Shown here piece after piece: positions 36,169-47,170 of a stretch of DNA of 64,000 nucleotides; position 1 is the first letter of the stretch; every line of letters begins with the position of its first letter. Source of the DNA: Spiroplasma syrphidicola EA-1 (GTDB taxonomy: Bacteria; Bacillota_I; Bacilli_A; Mycoplasmatales; Mycoplasmataceae); NCBI RefSeq assembly GCF_000400955.1, contig NC_021284.1, positions 434,001-498,000 of the forward strand. The letters are read 5' to 3'. The position numbers and the translations under genes were made by a program. A model generated the notes under the pieces. That model had not been told where the DNA came from and did no database searches. It worked only from the letters and a program-made list of their open reading frames with translations.

Positions 36169-37248
36169 TTAACGGGTATTATTTTTTGATCATTGTTGAT
36201 ATTCTTCATCAATTAGTTTTTTTAGCTCGGGAACTAGTTCATCTTGTTGACAAGTTTTAAATATTTTTCCTTTTTTAAAAATAATGCCACCATTTTTACC
36301 CCCGGCAATCCCAACATCTGCTTGTTTAGCTTCACCAGGCCCATTAACAACACATCCTAAAATAGCTATTTTTAATGGAAATTTCATATTTTTTGTATAT
36401 TCTTCAATTTCTTTAACAACAGTAAATAATTCATATTCTAAACGACCACAAGTTGGACAAGCAATAACGTCAACAACATTTTGGTATAAATCTAAGGCAT
36501 TTAATAATCTTTTACATACCTCAACTTCAGCAATTGGATCAGTTGATAAGCTAATTCGAATTGTATCACCAATCCCTTGCAGCAGTAGTGGGGAAAGCCC
36601 AGCGCAAGATTTAATTGTTCCAGTGTGTAAACTACCAGCTTCGGTAATTCCTAAATGAATCGGATAGGTTCATTCTTGACTGGCTAGGGTATAAGCTTCA
36701 ATTGCCATTAGTGGTTCAGTTGCTTTTAAAGATAAAACAATATCATAAAAATCTAAATTTTCTAAGATTTCAATATGACGGCGAGCACTTTCAATCATCG
36801 CTTTTGCTGTTCAACCATATTTATTAACTAAATCAAGGGGTAAACTACCTGAGTTAACCCCAATTCGAATTGGGATTTTTTTCTCTTGGCATTTTAAAAC
36901 AACTTTTTTGGTATTTTCAATATTACCAATATTTCCTGGATTAATCCGAATTTTGCTAATACCAGCATCAGCGGCAATTAAAGCAAACTCATAATTAAAG
37001 TGAATGTCGGCAACAAGCGGGCAAGGGGCACGCTCAACTAGTTCTTTTAAGGCATTAGCGTCATCTTTTCCTAAGACAGCAACCCGGACAAGATCACATC
37101 CTTCTTGATAAAGGGCATTGATTTGAGCTAATGTTGCCTCAATATCATGGGTTTTTGTGTTAGTCATTGATTGAATAACAACTTTATTTTGGCCACCAAT
37201 TTGAATATTGCCAACCATAACTGGGCGAGTGTTAATGCGATTTGTCAT
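36169..37248 (-). CDS. ispG: 4-hydroxy-3-methylbut-2-enyl diphosphate synthase IspG (GcpE)
   Basis: 359 residues. The 4Fe-4S enzyme of the MEP isoprenoid pathway, reducing MEcPP to HMBPP. Motifs: VIQSMTNTKTHD, VADIHFNYEFAL, RINPGNIG, IRIGVNSGSL, and the cluster-binding cysteines in ACPTCGR and GCVVNGPGE. Three TGA codons encode Trp, one of them eleven bases before the true stop. GAAAGGAAAA precedes the ATG. No other MEP gene is adjacent. Confidence 0.96.
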
Positions 37249-37275
37249 AATTTTCCTTTCTAAACATTAAAAATA

Positions 37276-37341
37276 GGCGGTAGGGGAGTTGATGATACCG
37301 GTAGGGGACTTTTAAAAACCCTTATTTTAAAGGTTTTTTCT
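37276..37341 (-). promoter_or_regulatory. ispG leader with hairpin and duplicated TCCCCTACCG
   Basis: Read on the minus strand, the predicted ispG leader holds a hairpin AAAACCTT / AAGGGTTTT ending in five T (terminator-like), then two copies of TCCCCTACCG at 37300-37309 and 37276-37285, 24 bp apart. This could be an attenuator or a protein-binding site. Confidence 0.4.
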
Positions 37342-37375
37342 TAAAGTCATTATTTTTCTTGTTTTTGTTGTTAAT

Positions 37376-37404
37376 ATCTTACATTGCCAAGCAAAAATAA
37401 TCAA
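37376..37404 (-). promoter_or_regulatory. ispG promoter
   Basis: On the minus strand: TTGATT, 17-bp spacer, TAAGAT, giving a leader of about 120 nt. Confidence 0.6.
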
Positions 37405-37521
37405 GGTCTAAGTAATTTTTGTTAAAATATTTAATTTTTGTAATTGTTGATCAATAGTTATTTATTAATTTTAAAGATGGTTTAGTTTAAAAGCTAAAGG
37501 AACTAGTGCTATTTTAACTAA

Positions 37522-37565
37522 TGTTCCAAATATTTTCCAATATTGTTCCAAATTTGTTCCAATTC
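37522..37565 (+). repeat. four tandem 11-bp repeats (TGTTCCAA core)
   Basis: TGTTCCAA cores start at exactly 37522, 37544 and 37555, and TTTTCCAA at 37533: a perfect 11-bp period over four units, one helical turn each. It is non-coding, in the 581-bp gap between ispG and yqeG, and ends about 65 bp upstream of the predicted ncRNA start. Confidence 0.75.
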
Positions 37566-37632
37566 GGACAAAAAACTGAAAATTTTAATCATTATTTATT
37601 GTATTTTACTAATTGAAATATATAATAATAAA

Positions 37633-37787
37633 TGTCTAGAGAAGTGTAAGATTTGTACATTTATTTATAATAATATTTGAACAAGTTTAGCCCTAATTAA
37701 TATGACCATACTTTGTATTAAAGTTTAGTCTTATGCTTCTTGGATACCCGATAAAAACAACCTCACCCGGGTTGTTTTTGTTTTTAT
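37633..37787 (+). ncRNA. candidate structured small RNA
   Basis: TATAAT at 37621-37626 suggests transcription from about 37633. The ends form a 13-bp closing stem, GAGAAGTGTAAGA (37639-37651) with TCTTATGCTTCTT (37729-37741), including G-U pairs. Inside is at least one hairpin (ACTTT-GTATT-AAAGT). The RNA ends at a strong terminator. No reading frame with a ribosome site fits. It does not match SRP RNA, RNase P RNA or tmRNA features known to me; a 6S-like RNA is possible but not shown. Confidence 0.5.
37756..37787 (+). terminator. terminator of the candidate RNA
   Basis: AAAAACAACC / GGGTTGTTTTT hairpin with TCACCC loop and T run. No protein gene precedes it on this strand, which argues for a non-coding transcript. 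Confidence 0.85.
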
Positions 37788-37829
37788 AAAGAAAATGAGT
37801 TATAATAAATACTTAGAGGTGATAAAAGC

Positions 37830-38426
37830 ATGGCCAAGCAAATTTTTAGAAAAAAGAAAAATCGTAATTTATTATTAAATTATTTTAAGCCATCTATTTA
37901 TGTCCAAAACGTTAATAAAATTAACCTTGAGTCACTAAAAAAACATGGGATTAAAGTTTTTATTTGTGATTTAGATAATACTTTGACCCCATTTTACCGC
38001 CGAATTCCAAATACTGATAATTTAAACTTAATTCAACGGGTAGAAAAATTGGGAATGCATTTTGTTTTATTATCAAATAATGCTAAAAAACGAGTTGAAA
38101 GCTTTGCTAATAAGGCTGGGATTGAACATTATTATTGAAATGCCAAGAAACCATTATTAAAGTATTTTCGTGTTATTAGTAAAAAGTTTAATGTTCAACC
38201 AAATGAAATTATTATGGTTGGTGATCAATTAATTACTGACGTTTTTTTTGCTAATCGTGCGCATATTGAAAGTATTTTAGTTGTGCCAGTAGCTGGAGTT
38301 GATGAATCAAATCGGTTAGTACGGTTGTTAGATCGTTTAGTTTATAAGCGTTTGGCACAGCGTAATATTTTACATAAAGGATTTTTTGATGAAGGAGAAT
38401 ATGGAATTGATTATGACATCTTATAA
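37830..38426 (+). CDS. yqeG: YqeG-family HAD phosphatase
   Basis: 198 residues. HAD superfamily class IIIA: FICDLDNTLTPF with the catalytic Asp pair (47 and 49), motif II LLSNNAKKR, and motif IV VGDQLITDVFFANR. The C-terminal region LLDRLVYKRLAQRN is usual for YqeG. One TGA is at 38136. GAGGTGATAAAAGC precedes the ATG. Its end overlaps the start of yqeH, the partner also found beside it in Firmicutes. Confidence 0.92.
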
Positions 38427-39492
38427 AACTTGCCATGGCTGTGGGATCACAATGCAAAGTGAGCATTCAGATCAAATTGGTTATGTTAAAAACCTAGAAC
38501 AAAATTATTGTTATCGTTGTTTTCGTTTAACAAATTATAATGAATTAATTGATTATGATGTTGCGGAAATTGATTTTTTAAAGCAAATTACAACAACTTA
38601 TGACAAAAAAAATACATATTGTTACTTGTTAGATATTTATGATTTATATGGTTCACGTAATCTTGAATTAGAAAAATTAATTGCGAATAATAATGTTATT
38701 ATTATCATTAATAAAATTGATTTGGTAATAAAATTAACAAACCCTAAAAAAGTTATTAACTATGTTAAATCAATCTTTGTTGATAGTCCGTTATATCATA
38801 AAATTACAAAAATTTTATTAGTTAGTGCAATAAAAAATTATCAACTTGATGAACTATATCATTTAATCAGTAATCAACAAGGTCCGGTTTACTTTGTTGG
38901 GACATCTAATACTGGGAAAAGTACGTTATTAAATAGTTTAATAAAATTAACAAACCAACAACAAAAAATTACTGTTGCTAATAGTTTCGCAACAACTTTA
39001 GCAACAATTGAAGTTAATTTGGGAACTAAGAATAAAATTTATGATACTCCTGGAGTTAAGAATGAACATAATATCATTCATTATTTAGCCAAAAAAAATC
39101 AAAAAGAATTAATTGTTAATCAGTTAATTCGTCCTGTTACGTTTCAACTTAATAGTGAACAAACAATTTTTTATCAAGGCTTAGCTAGTTTTACATATTT
39201 GACTGGTCCCAAAAGTAATTTTCATTTTTACAAAAATAATAAGATTGAATTGCATCGAACAAAATTAAATAATAAAAATAATTATTTTTTTGAACATGCT
39301 CAACAGGCTAATTTAAATTTAGCAGACTATCAAAATTGAAAAGCAACACGATTTAAAATTAAATCTTCAAACTTATATTCATTATTTATTTCTGGTTTAG
39401 GATGAATTACTTTTGATGGTTTTGCTGGCCAAGAAATTATGATTGAAACAAATGAAAATGTCGCCGTTTGATTATCAAATGACTTTATTTAG
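38401..39492 (+). CDS. yqeH: ribosome-biogenesis GTPase YqeH
   Basis: 363 residues. A circularly permuted GTPase that helps build the 30S subunit. An N-terminal zinc finger (CHGC and CYRC pairs) is followed by the G4 motif NKID, then G5, G1 (GTSNTGKS) and G3 (DTPG), so G4 precedes G1. The start is uncertain: ATG 38401 has AAGGAG only three bases away, while TTG 38407 and ATG 38413 are alternatives. It overlaps yqeG by 26 bp. Several TGA lie in the last 50 residues. Confidence 0.9.
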
Positions 39493-39555
39493 TTAAAAAC
39501 TTAAAAATATTTTTTTCAAACTTTACCAAATAAAATTAAAAAAGTTAAAACAATT

Positions 39556-39586
39556 TTAAAAGATAATTTGTCTTTTAATTTTTTTA
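39556..39586 (+). terminator. AT-rich terminator
   Basis: TTAAAAGA / TCTTTTAA hairpin with T7, after yqeH. Confidence 0.6.
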
Positions 39587-39594
39587 TTTATAAT
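39568..39594 (+). promoter_or_regulatory. candidate promoter of the large lipoprotein
   Basis: TTGTCT, 15-bp spacer, TATAAT. It overlaps the upstream terminator and leaves a leader of about 80 nt. Confidence 0.4.
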
Positions 39595-39678
39595 AACTGT
39601 ATCTCAAAGGCAACAATTATTGAAAAAGTAAATTTCAATTTGTTTGAGATATTTTATGAGAAAAAGGAGAGAAGTAAC

Positions 39679-42105
39679 ATGAAAAAATTATTAACAATTT
39701 TGAGTGTTTTAACAATTACTACAACAGGGGTAGGTTCGGTTGTAGCATGTAGTGGGAAAGGTCATGTGACAAATACCACAAAAGATGTTAATCAAAAAAT
39801 AAAAAAAGCTTTAGAAAAATATACAAACAAAAATACACCTTTTAAATTAAGTCGAGAAGAAGGTAATAAAAAAGATCGCTTAATAAAAGATTTAAAGGCA
39901 ACTTTAAATTTAGGGAGCAATAGTAATATTGCCGTTTTGGACCAAGACTATCAAGAATCTAATCTTAAAGAAATTAAAAATCAAAATGAAAAAGTTAAGG
40001 TTGAACCTGGTAGCGCAACGATTGTTATTAAAATTAATAATCAAGAAGTTTATAAAAATAAAATATTTTGAACTACTTTGCAGAATGGAATTGTGCAAGA
40101 AGGTCTAGAACAGTTTAAAACGATGCAAGGGCAATTAGGAGGTATTGTAGTAAAACAAACTGGGAAAGTTACAAAAAAAATTAGTGAAATTACTAAAGAC
40201 GATATTACAAATTCCTTTAAAGTAAAGTTTAATAAAACTTTAAATTTTAAAGTTAATGAAATTAATTCATTTCCAAAATTACATGCTTTAAAAAATAGAG
40301 CTTTAGATAATAAATTAATTAATTATGGAACAATCAATCTTGAGTGTTGAGTAAATACAAAAAACTCAAAAACAATTATTTATGATGGAACAATTAATTG
40401 AGTATCAGAATCAATTACCGATATTGTTAATGCTAATAGTGTTTTAAGTAAAAAAGGAACAAGTTCTAATATTACTAGTGTTGATTTACCGTTACCATTT
40501 TCAATTCCAAAAATGGGCATTATGACATTTAGCAAATTAGTGAAAGATATTTTGCCAGCTTTAAAAGAATTGGTAAAAACTAATGTTGATAAGGTTTATA
40601 ATTCAATTGGGAGTGATAAATTTGATAATAAATTTGATAATAATTGAACAGAGTTCTTAGAGTTTATTAGTAGTCAAGATGAATCAATAAAAAATACTTT
40701 GAATATGAAAATAAAGGATATGCTCCCAGCAGCTGCACAAAAAATAATTAATATTAATGGAACAGTTGGAGAGTTATTAACAAATATGGCCCCAAGTTTA
40801 ATTGCTTTATTACATTGATTAGTAAATAATGAATTTAAAACTCATAACATAATGTTAGAATTAATTCAATATTTATTGAAAGAGGTTGATCAAAATGTCC
40901 AAACTGGAATTAAAAATACCTGAGGTGAAGATAGCTTATTATATAAAAATACTAAAACTAATTTAGATAGTTTAATTTATTATCTGTTTCTTGGATATAA
41001 AAAAGAAAAATCTATTACAATAACATTATTTTCAAAAGAATATAGTAATGATAAAAATATTTTAGGTATTTATTCATGAAAAAAATATAATGATTATATT
41101 ATGGTTAAAAATAAATATAATAAAGCTAATAGCAGATTTAATTATCTAACTGAACTAATTTATAAATCAGAGGAATATTTAGATGCTAAGAAAGTACTTG
41201 ATGATACTGCAAAAAGATTAAATGATTTAGTTTATGAATCAGAGGAATATTTAGATGCTAAGAAAGTACTTGATGATACTGCAAAAAGATTAAATGATTT
41301 AGTTTATGAATCAGAGGAATATCTTGCTATTAAGAAAAAATATGATGATGCACAACAACAAATGAATATTTTTGAAGAAAATTCAGAGGAATATTTAGCT
41401 GCTAAGAAATTATATGATGAAACAAGAAAAAAATTATTTGATGTAGTTGAACAATTAAAATCTGGGGAAAATTATCTTACTGCTGTTGATGATCATAACA
41501 ATGCCCAAAAAAATAGCGATGGAGTGGTAGAAAAATTAAAGTCTACGAAAGAGTATCTTACTGCTGCTAGTGATTATAATAATACAAAAAAACTATATAA
41601 TAATTTAAAAAAAGAAAAAGATAAACTAGGAAATGATTTAGTAGAATTAAACCCAACTTTATTATTCACAAGTATATTAAATAACTTTAGTAACTTAAAT
41701 AAAAATATTAATTTAAAAAATATAATAACTGAAAATTTATTAGGATTAGATAAATATAATGGTTTGGTTGATATACTTCAAAAAGTTACTAATGAAAATG
41801 TTATTGACCAGTTAGGTAATAATATTTTGTCTACAGTTAGTTCAAATCTATCCGGAAAAATTAAAACAAAATTATTACATGGTGAGGCAAGAATAATGCT
41901 AAAAAATAAGGATGGTGTGTGAGAAAATTTAAAAGATATGTTTAAAGAAAAAGCAAGTCCTGATTTAAGTCAATTTATGGCAGCTAAAGATTTTAAAATT
42001 CATTTAAGTAATTTACAATTTGAATTAACTTCAACTGTTCATAAAGATGTTTTTATAACTACATCAGATAATTTATCTTTTGATCTTGTCTTTTCTGATT
42101 TATAG
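39679..42105 (+). CDS. large surface lipoprotein with coiled-coil repeats
   Basis: 808 residues. The signal peptide MKKLLTILSVLTITTTGVGS ends VVAC with Cys24. The mature protein has a soluble N-terminal domain, a central helical part, and from about residue 497 to 650 six related segments beginning S-E-E-Y-L / T-K-E-Y-L-T, the first four of exactly 24 residues. The first two copies are identical in DNA. About ten TGA codons encode Trp. GGAGAGAAG precedes the ATG at 39679; the upstream in-frame ATG at 39568 lacks a site and a signal peptide. It resembles variable adhesin-type lipoproteins of spiroplasmas; binding partner unknown. Confidence 0.85.
41167..41310 (+). repeat. perfect tandem duplication of 72 bp
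   Basis: Copies at 41167-41238 and 41239-41310 are identical; each encodes SEEYLDAKKVLDDTAKRLND plus LVYE. Degenerate units follow at 41311 and 41383. In-frame copy number can change by slippage. Confidence 0.95.
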
Positions 42106-42122
42106 TTTCAACTTTATGTAAG

Positions 42123-42154
42123 AAAAAAATATTAGGTTAACCTAATATTTTTTT
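42123..42154 (+). terminator. intrinsic terminator
   Basis: AAAAATATTAGG / CCTAATATTTTT hairpin with TTAA loop and T run. Confidence 0.88.
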
Positions 42155-42249
42155 GTAAAGTTTTTCCATAAAATTAATTATTTTTTTAATTTTTTTACTT
42201 GTGTTTATAATTGTTTTCACATAACATTGCCTTAGAAAGGAAAATAAAC

Positions 42250-44463
42250 ATGGAAAATATTATTAACGAAAATTACATATTTCTTGATGTTGATGATGTG
42301 AAAGATTTAGAGACATTATTTAACAAATATGCTAAAATTGCGCAAGAATATGGTTTAGTAGAAAACTATCAAAAACTTGTGGCCGGTTTTAAGAATCGTG
42401 AAAAAATTTCTTCAACAGCTTTTGAAGATGGTTTTGCGATTCCGCATGCTCGAATTCCCGAAGTAAAAGCCCCAGCCATTTTTTATATTCGCTTAAAAAA
42501 TAAAATTTTATGAAATTCGCTAGACAGTAAAGATACAAAGTTTATTATTATGTTAATAATCCCAGAAGGAACTGGTAATTACTTAGATATTTTAAGTGGT
42601 ATTGCCAGAAAATTATTAAAACCTGATTTTCGCCAGTTGCTGGAAAGAGAAACTGACAAAACTGTAATTACTAAAATATTATCCCAACAAGATGAAAGTC
42701 AAAGTGTTGAAAATCAAACTATTACAAAAGATAATAAAACTATTAATCTGGTTGGGGTTTCTGCTTGTGCAACGGGAGTTGTCCATACCTATATGGCTCG
42801 CGATGCCTTATTAGCAGCTGCCACAGAATTAAATTGAAATTTAAGTTGTGAAACGCAAGGGCAAAAAGGGCAGGAATATCCTTTAACAACTGAAGACATC
42901 GCAAAAGCCGATGGGGTAATTCTAGCAACTGATATTTCTGTTGAAATGGATCGCTTTATTGGTAAAAAAGTTTATAAAGTGGGAACAAAGCAAGTAATTA
43001 ATAATCCCCAAACCGAATTATTAAATACTTTGTCAAAAGGAAAACTGTTAAGTAAAAATGAAGGGGAGCAAAATATTTTTGCCGTTAAAAATAAAAAGGC
43101 CTGAATTAATCATATTATGAGTGGTGTTTCTTTTATGATCCCATTTATTGTCTTTGCTGGGATTTTATTTGCGATTGTGACCGGGATCGGAAAAATTATT
43201 TGAGGAACATGATTAGATTATAGTGGGACGTGAGATTACAACAAAATTGAATATCTCCAAAAGAATGTTACCGAAATAATTAATGGGCACGAAGTTGTCT
43301 CAGACAAAATCATTAGCGGATGAGAAATTGGGGCAATGTATTTATTAAATAAATTTGCTGGAATTGGTTTTACCGTTATGATGCCTATTATGGGGGCTTA
43401 TATCGCTAATTCAATTGCTGGACGAGCTGCAATAACCCCAGCTTTTGTTTTAACCTTTTTAGGATGTAATCCTGATATGTGGTTACATTATGCTATTTTT
43501 GCCAAAAAAGCTAATTTAATGCAAGGATTAGGAATTTTTGCTGCTTTAATATTTGGTTTTTCAGTCGGGTATCTTGTAAAATGAATTAACACAAAATGAC
43601 GAATTCACCGTTATATTAAACCAATTATGCCAATTATTATTATTCCAGTTTTTGTCTCTGTTATTTTCGGAGCATTATGAATGTTTGTGATTGGTAATAT
43701 CTTTGGTTTAGCAATTGGTTATCTTTATGATGGTTTAAATCGCCTAGAAAATTCTGGAGTAGGGATGGCCTTAGTCGGATTAGTTTTAGGAATTTTAGCG
43801 GGAGTTGATATGGGAGGACCAATTAACAAAATTGCATCCTTTTCAGCTACGGCGTTAATTTTTATTGATGGGGGAAAATCAATGGGAGCTGCTGCTGCAT
43901 CGTTTGCTATCGCCCCATTGGGTTGTGGGATTACAGCCCTAATTTTCCGCAAACGTTTTAAAGCTGATAAAGAATTAGCAATTAATGCATCAATTCTAGG
44001 ATTTATGGGAATTTCCGAAGGAGCAATTCCATTTGCTGTTAAATATACTTGAGCTGCAATTGTCCCTAATATTATCGGATCAGGGGTGGCGGCGATGTGT
44101 GCTGGATTATTCCAAGTTTCTGGATGAGTTGGAGCATGAGGAGGCCCAATCATTGCCTTATTTGGAGGAGTTACAACTTGATCAATGAGTTATATTGGGA
44201 TTTTATGATATTTATTAGCCATTGCGATTGGTGTGGCAGTTCATATCATTATCTTCCGAATTTTAGTTGAAGTGCAAAGCAAAGGGAAACTAACACGAGA
44301 AGATTTTAAAGAAATGTTTCACCGTAAAAATCATCGTCAAAATAGCAAAAAAGAATCTAAAAAAGACTTAATGACAGATTATCCAAAAATAGCTTTTTTG
44401 CAACATTATGTAAAATTCAACTCTTATAAAAAAATTTTAATAAACAATAATTCGATATTTTAA
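42250..44463 (+). CDS. fruA: PTS fructose-type transporter, EIIABC fusion
   Basis: 737 residues, three domains in one chain: EIIA with the phospho-acceptor His66 in GFAIPHARI; EIIB with Cys173 in VSACATGVVHTYMA; and EIIC of about nine helices (MSGVSFMIPFIVFAGILFAI, IANSIAGRAAITPAFV, ISEGAIPFAVKYT). It imports and phosphorylates fructose or a related sugar using PEP via HPr. GAAAGGAAAATAAAC precedes the ATG. A charged 55-residue tail is unusual. Terminated directly after; no fruK is adjacent. Confidence 0.9.
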
Positions 44464-44493
44464 AAGAGGCTTTATTTAAATAAGCCTTTTTTT
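44464..44493 (+). terminator. PTS gene terminator
   Basis: GGCTTTATTTAAATAAGCC hairpin followed by T7. Confidence 0.85.
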
Positions 44494-44547
44494 AAACTTA
44501 AAATAGGAAAAAAATATTATTTATTTTAGGAAAACTGTAAAAATTTA

Positions 44548-44575
44548 TTGAATTCTTGAATTCAAAGCATATAAT
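44548..44575 (+). promoter_or_regulatory. promoter of the TauE-like gene
   Basis: TTGAAT, 16-bp spacer, TATAAT. Transcription from about 44583 would give a 200-nt leader. Confidence 0.65.
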
Positions 44576-44594
44576 GAAGGTAGAAAAACAGTTT

Positions 44595-44740
44595 ATCTAA
44601 ATTATCCAATAGCTTAAAATAATAATTTTGTTAGAAAACTTAGATTATTTTTTTAAGGTCTTTTAATTTTAATTATTTTATAAGGGATAATTAAAAACTT
44701 TCCGTAATTAAATTTAGATCGTAAAACTATTTATAGTTTT
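44595..44740 (+). promoter_or_regulatory. structured leader, possible attenuator
   Basis: ATCTAA (44595-44600) pairs with TTAGAT (44640-44645), enclosing AAAATAATAATTTT, and is followed at once by TATTTTTTT, a terminator-like arrangement inside a 5' leader. A second hairpin AAAACTA-TTTA-TAGTTTT lies at 44722-44740. No known riboswitch motif was recognised. Confidence 0.4.
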
Positions 44741-44782
44741 AAGCCCTTGGTATTTATTAATTAGAAGAAAGGAGAAAAAGAA

Positions 44783-45931
44783 ATGGAATTAGAAAATATT
44801 GAATTAAGTCATACTAATACTGAAAAGACTGAATTTGTTTCAAAAAGTGATTACAAAAAGAGATTTACTTTTTGAATGATGTTATTTGGGATTGCTTTAG
44901 TAGTAGTTACATGTAGTTTATTAATTAATTATTTAGTTTTTTACCCTTGAAAAAATAATGGGAAAAAATTTAGTTGATCAAGTGAAGAATTAATTGCCTT
45001 TATTATTGTCATTTTCTTATTACTTTCAGCAATTATTTTTTGTATCCTATATTTTTGAATTACATTAAGAGTCAAATACAATGATCCTAATCAAAATAAA
45101 TATATCGTTGGAGCAACAGGCTTTACTGGTGGTTTTACCGATACAATTGGGGTTGGATCATTTGGGGTAATAACTGGGTTGTTAAAAGCCACAAAATCTA
45201 TTAAAGATGATTCAAAACTACCTGGAACTCTAAATGTTGCATTAGGAGTGAGTGCTTTAATCGAATCCGCTTTATTTGTTGGGGCAATTAAAGTAAATAC
45301 TACAACTTTATTTGTTTTAGTCGGTGCTGTTATCGCTGGAACATTTGTTGGGTCATTATTTGTTTCAAAAATTAAAGACCCTAAAATAGTCAAAATTGTA
45401 ATGGGGGTAACGCTTTTTTTTGTTGCAATCTTAATGATTCTAACTCATCCCCAAGTTAATGTAATTAACACGTCTGATATTGGGGATAAAACATCCTTAA
45501 TTGATAAACCATGACGAATTATTGTTGCCACAGTTGTCTTTTTCTTTTTAGGAATGATTCAATCGTTTGGGATTGGTTTATATGCTCCAGCGATGGCTTC
45601 ATTATCCTTTTTGGGTCTTGATCAACAAGTGGTCTTTCCAATTATGGCTTGTGGCTCATCATTATGTATGTTACCAGCAGCTTATAGTTTTATTAAACGT
45701 AAAAAATACTTACAATTAACTGCAAATCTCATTATGATTTGATCAATTTTTGGCGTCGTGGCGGCTTTTTTACTGGTCTTTGTCGGCTTACAAATGGGTG
45801 CTGGAATGGATGAACAAATGTTTAATAGTGTCCTAAAATGATTGGCAATTACCGTTATTTTCTATGTATCAATTTCAATGCTTACTGAATATTACTTAAT
45901 TGTAAAACGAACTAAAAAAACTAATATTTAG
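44783..45931 (+). CDS. TauE/SafE (TSUP) family permease
   Basis: 382 residues, about nine or ten membrane helices after a 30-residue hydrophilic N-terminus. The TSUP repeat is visible: GATGFTGGFTDTIGVGSFGV in the first half and FFFLGMIQSFGIGLYAPAM in the second, each a Gly-rich re-entrant stretch. Members export sulfite, sulfoacetate or other small organic acids; the substrate here is unknown. GAAAGGAG precedes the ATG. kbl follows after 42 bp, so it may be co-transcribed. Confidence 0.82.
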
Positions 45932-45973
45932 AATATTATCAATTGTGTTTAAGAAAGATGAGGTGATAAAATC

Positions 45974-47170
45974 ATGAATTTATATTCACGATTAGAAGCA
46001 GAATTAGAATTAGCAAAAACAAATAAAGTTTATAATGTTATTAAAATTTTAGCAACAGGACAAAGCGATGTGGTAAAAATCAATGATCAACAATTTTTGA
46101 ATATGTGTTCGAATAATTATTTAGGTTTTGCCAATGATCCTATTACAGTTAATGCTGTTAAAGAGGGGATTGATTTATTTGGGGTTGGTCCTGGAGCTGT
46201 CCGAACAATTTCAGGTAGTTACTCAATCCATGAAGAATTTGAACAACGTTTAGCAAAATTTAAAAAAGTGGAAAGTACTATCGTTGTGCAAAGTGGTTTT
46301 CAAGCCAATACCGGATTAATTCCTACCATTACAACCGAAGAAGATTTAATTATTTCTGATGAATTAAATCATGCTTCCATAATTGATGGGATTAGATTAT
46401 CAAAAGCAAGTCGCGAAGTTTATAAACATTGTGACATGGAAGACTTAGAACGGATTTTAGTTAAACACGCGGATAAAGTTAAAGGCAATATTTTTATTAT
46501 TAGCGATGCTGTCTTTTCAATGGATGGCGATATTGCTCCCTTACCAGAAATTAATCGTTTAGCAAAAAAATATCATGCTTATACCATCGCAGATGATGCG
46601 CATGGTGAAGGGGTGTTAGGAAACAATGGGGAAGGAACGATTGCCCACTTTGGCTTAGAAGGAAAAATTGATATTGAAGTCGGAACTTTATCAAAAGCAT
46701 TTGGCTTAGTGGGAGGTTTTATTTGTGGCAAAGCGAGCTTAATTGAATACTTAAAACAACGATCAAGAGTATTTTTATTTTCTTCATCTTTACCAGCCAG
46801 TTTTTGTTATGCGGGTATTAAAATCTTAGATGAATTAGAAAAAAGTAATCATCGCATTCACGCGCTTTGAGATAATACAAGATATCTCCAAAATAAATTT
46901 ATTGCCGATGGTTATTCAATTGGAACAACTAAAACGCCAATTACACCATTTATGGTTTATGAAGAAGCAATAGCAACGGATTTAACAAAAGTGTTATTTG
47001 AACATAATATTTTAGTATCCCCAATTATCTATCCTACTGTTCAAAAAGGAAAAGCTCGGATTAGATTAATGATTTCTGCTTTACATACAAAAGACGAATT
47101 AGATCAGGTTTATCAAATTATTACAAGTGAATATCAAAAATTAAAAACAAATAAGGAGGAAAACAAATAA
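45974..47170 (+). CDS. kbl: glycine C-acetyltransferase (2-amino-3-ketobutyrate CoA ligase)
   Basis: 398 residues, full length. A PLP enzyme splitting 2-amino-3-oxobutyrate with CoA into glycine and acetyl-CoA. Motifs: MCSNNYLGFANDP, GVGPGAVRTISGS, DELNHASIIDGIRLS, the IADDAHGEGVLG strand (PLP ring and pyridine N contacts), and EVGTLSKAFG with the Schiff-base Lys241. One TGA is at 46868. GATGAGGTGA precedes the ATG. Its stop overlaps the start of tdh by one base, so the two pathway enzymes are translationally coupled. Confidence 0.95.

Noticed and set aside
37522-37565. DnaA-box cluster
   Set aside because: The TGTTCCAA core does not match TTATCCACA, and no dnaA or dnaN is near.
41167-41382. 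CRISPR array
   Set aside because: The repeats are coding, head-to-tail without spacers, and within one open reading frame. No other candidate array was seen.
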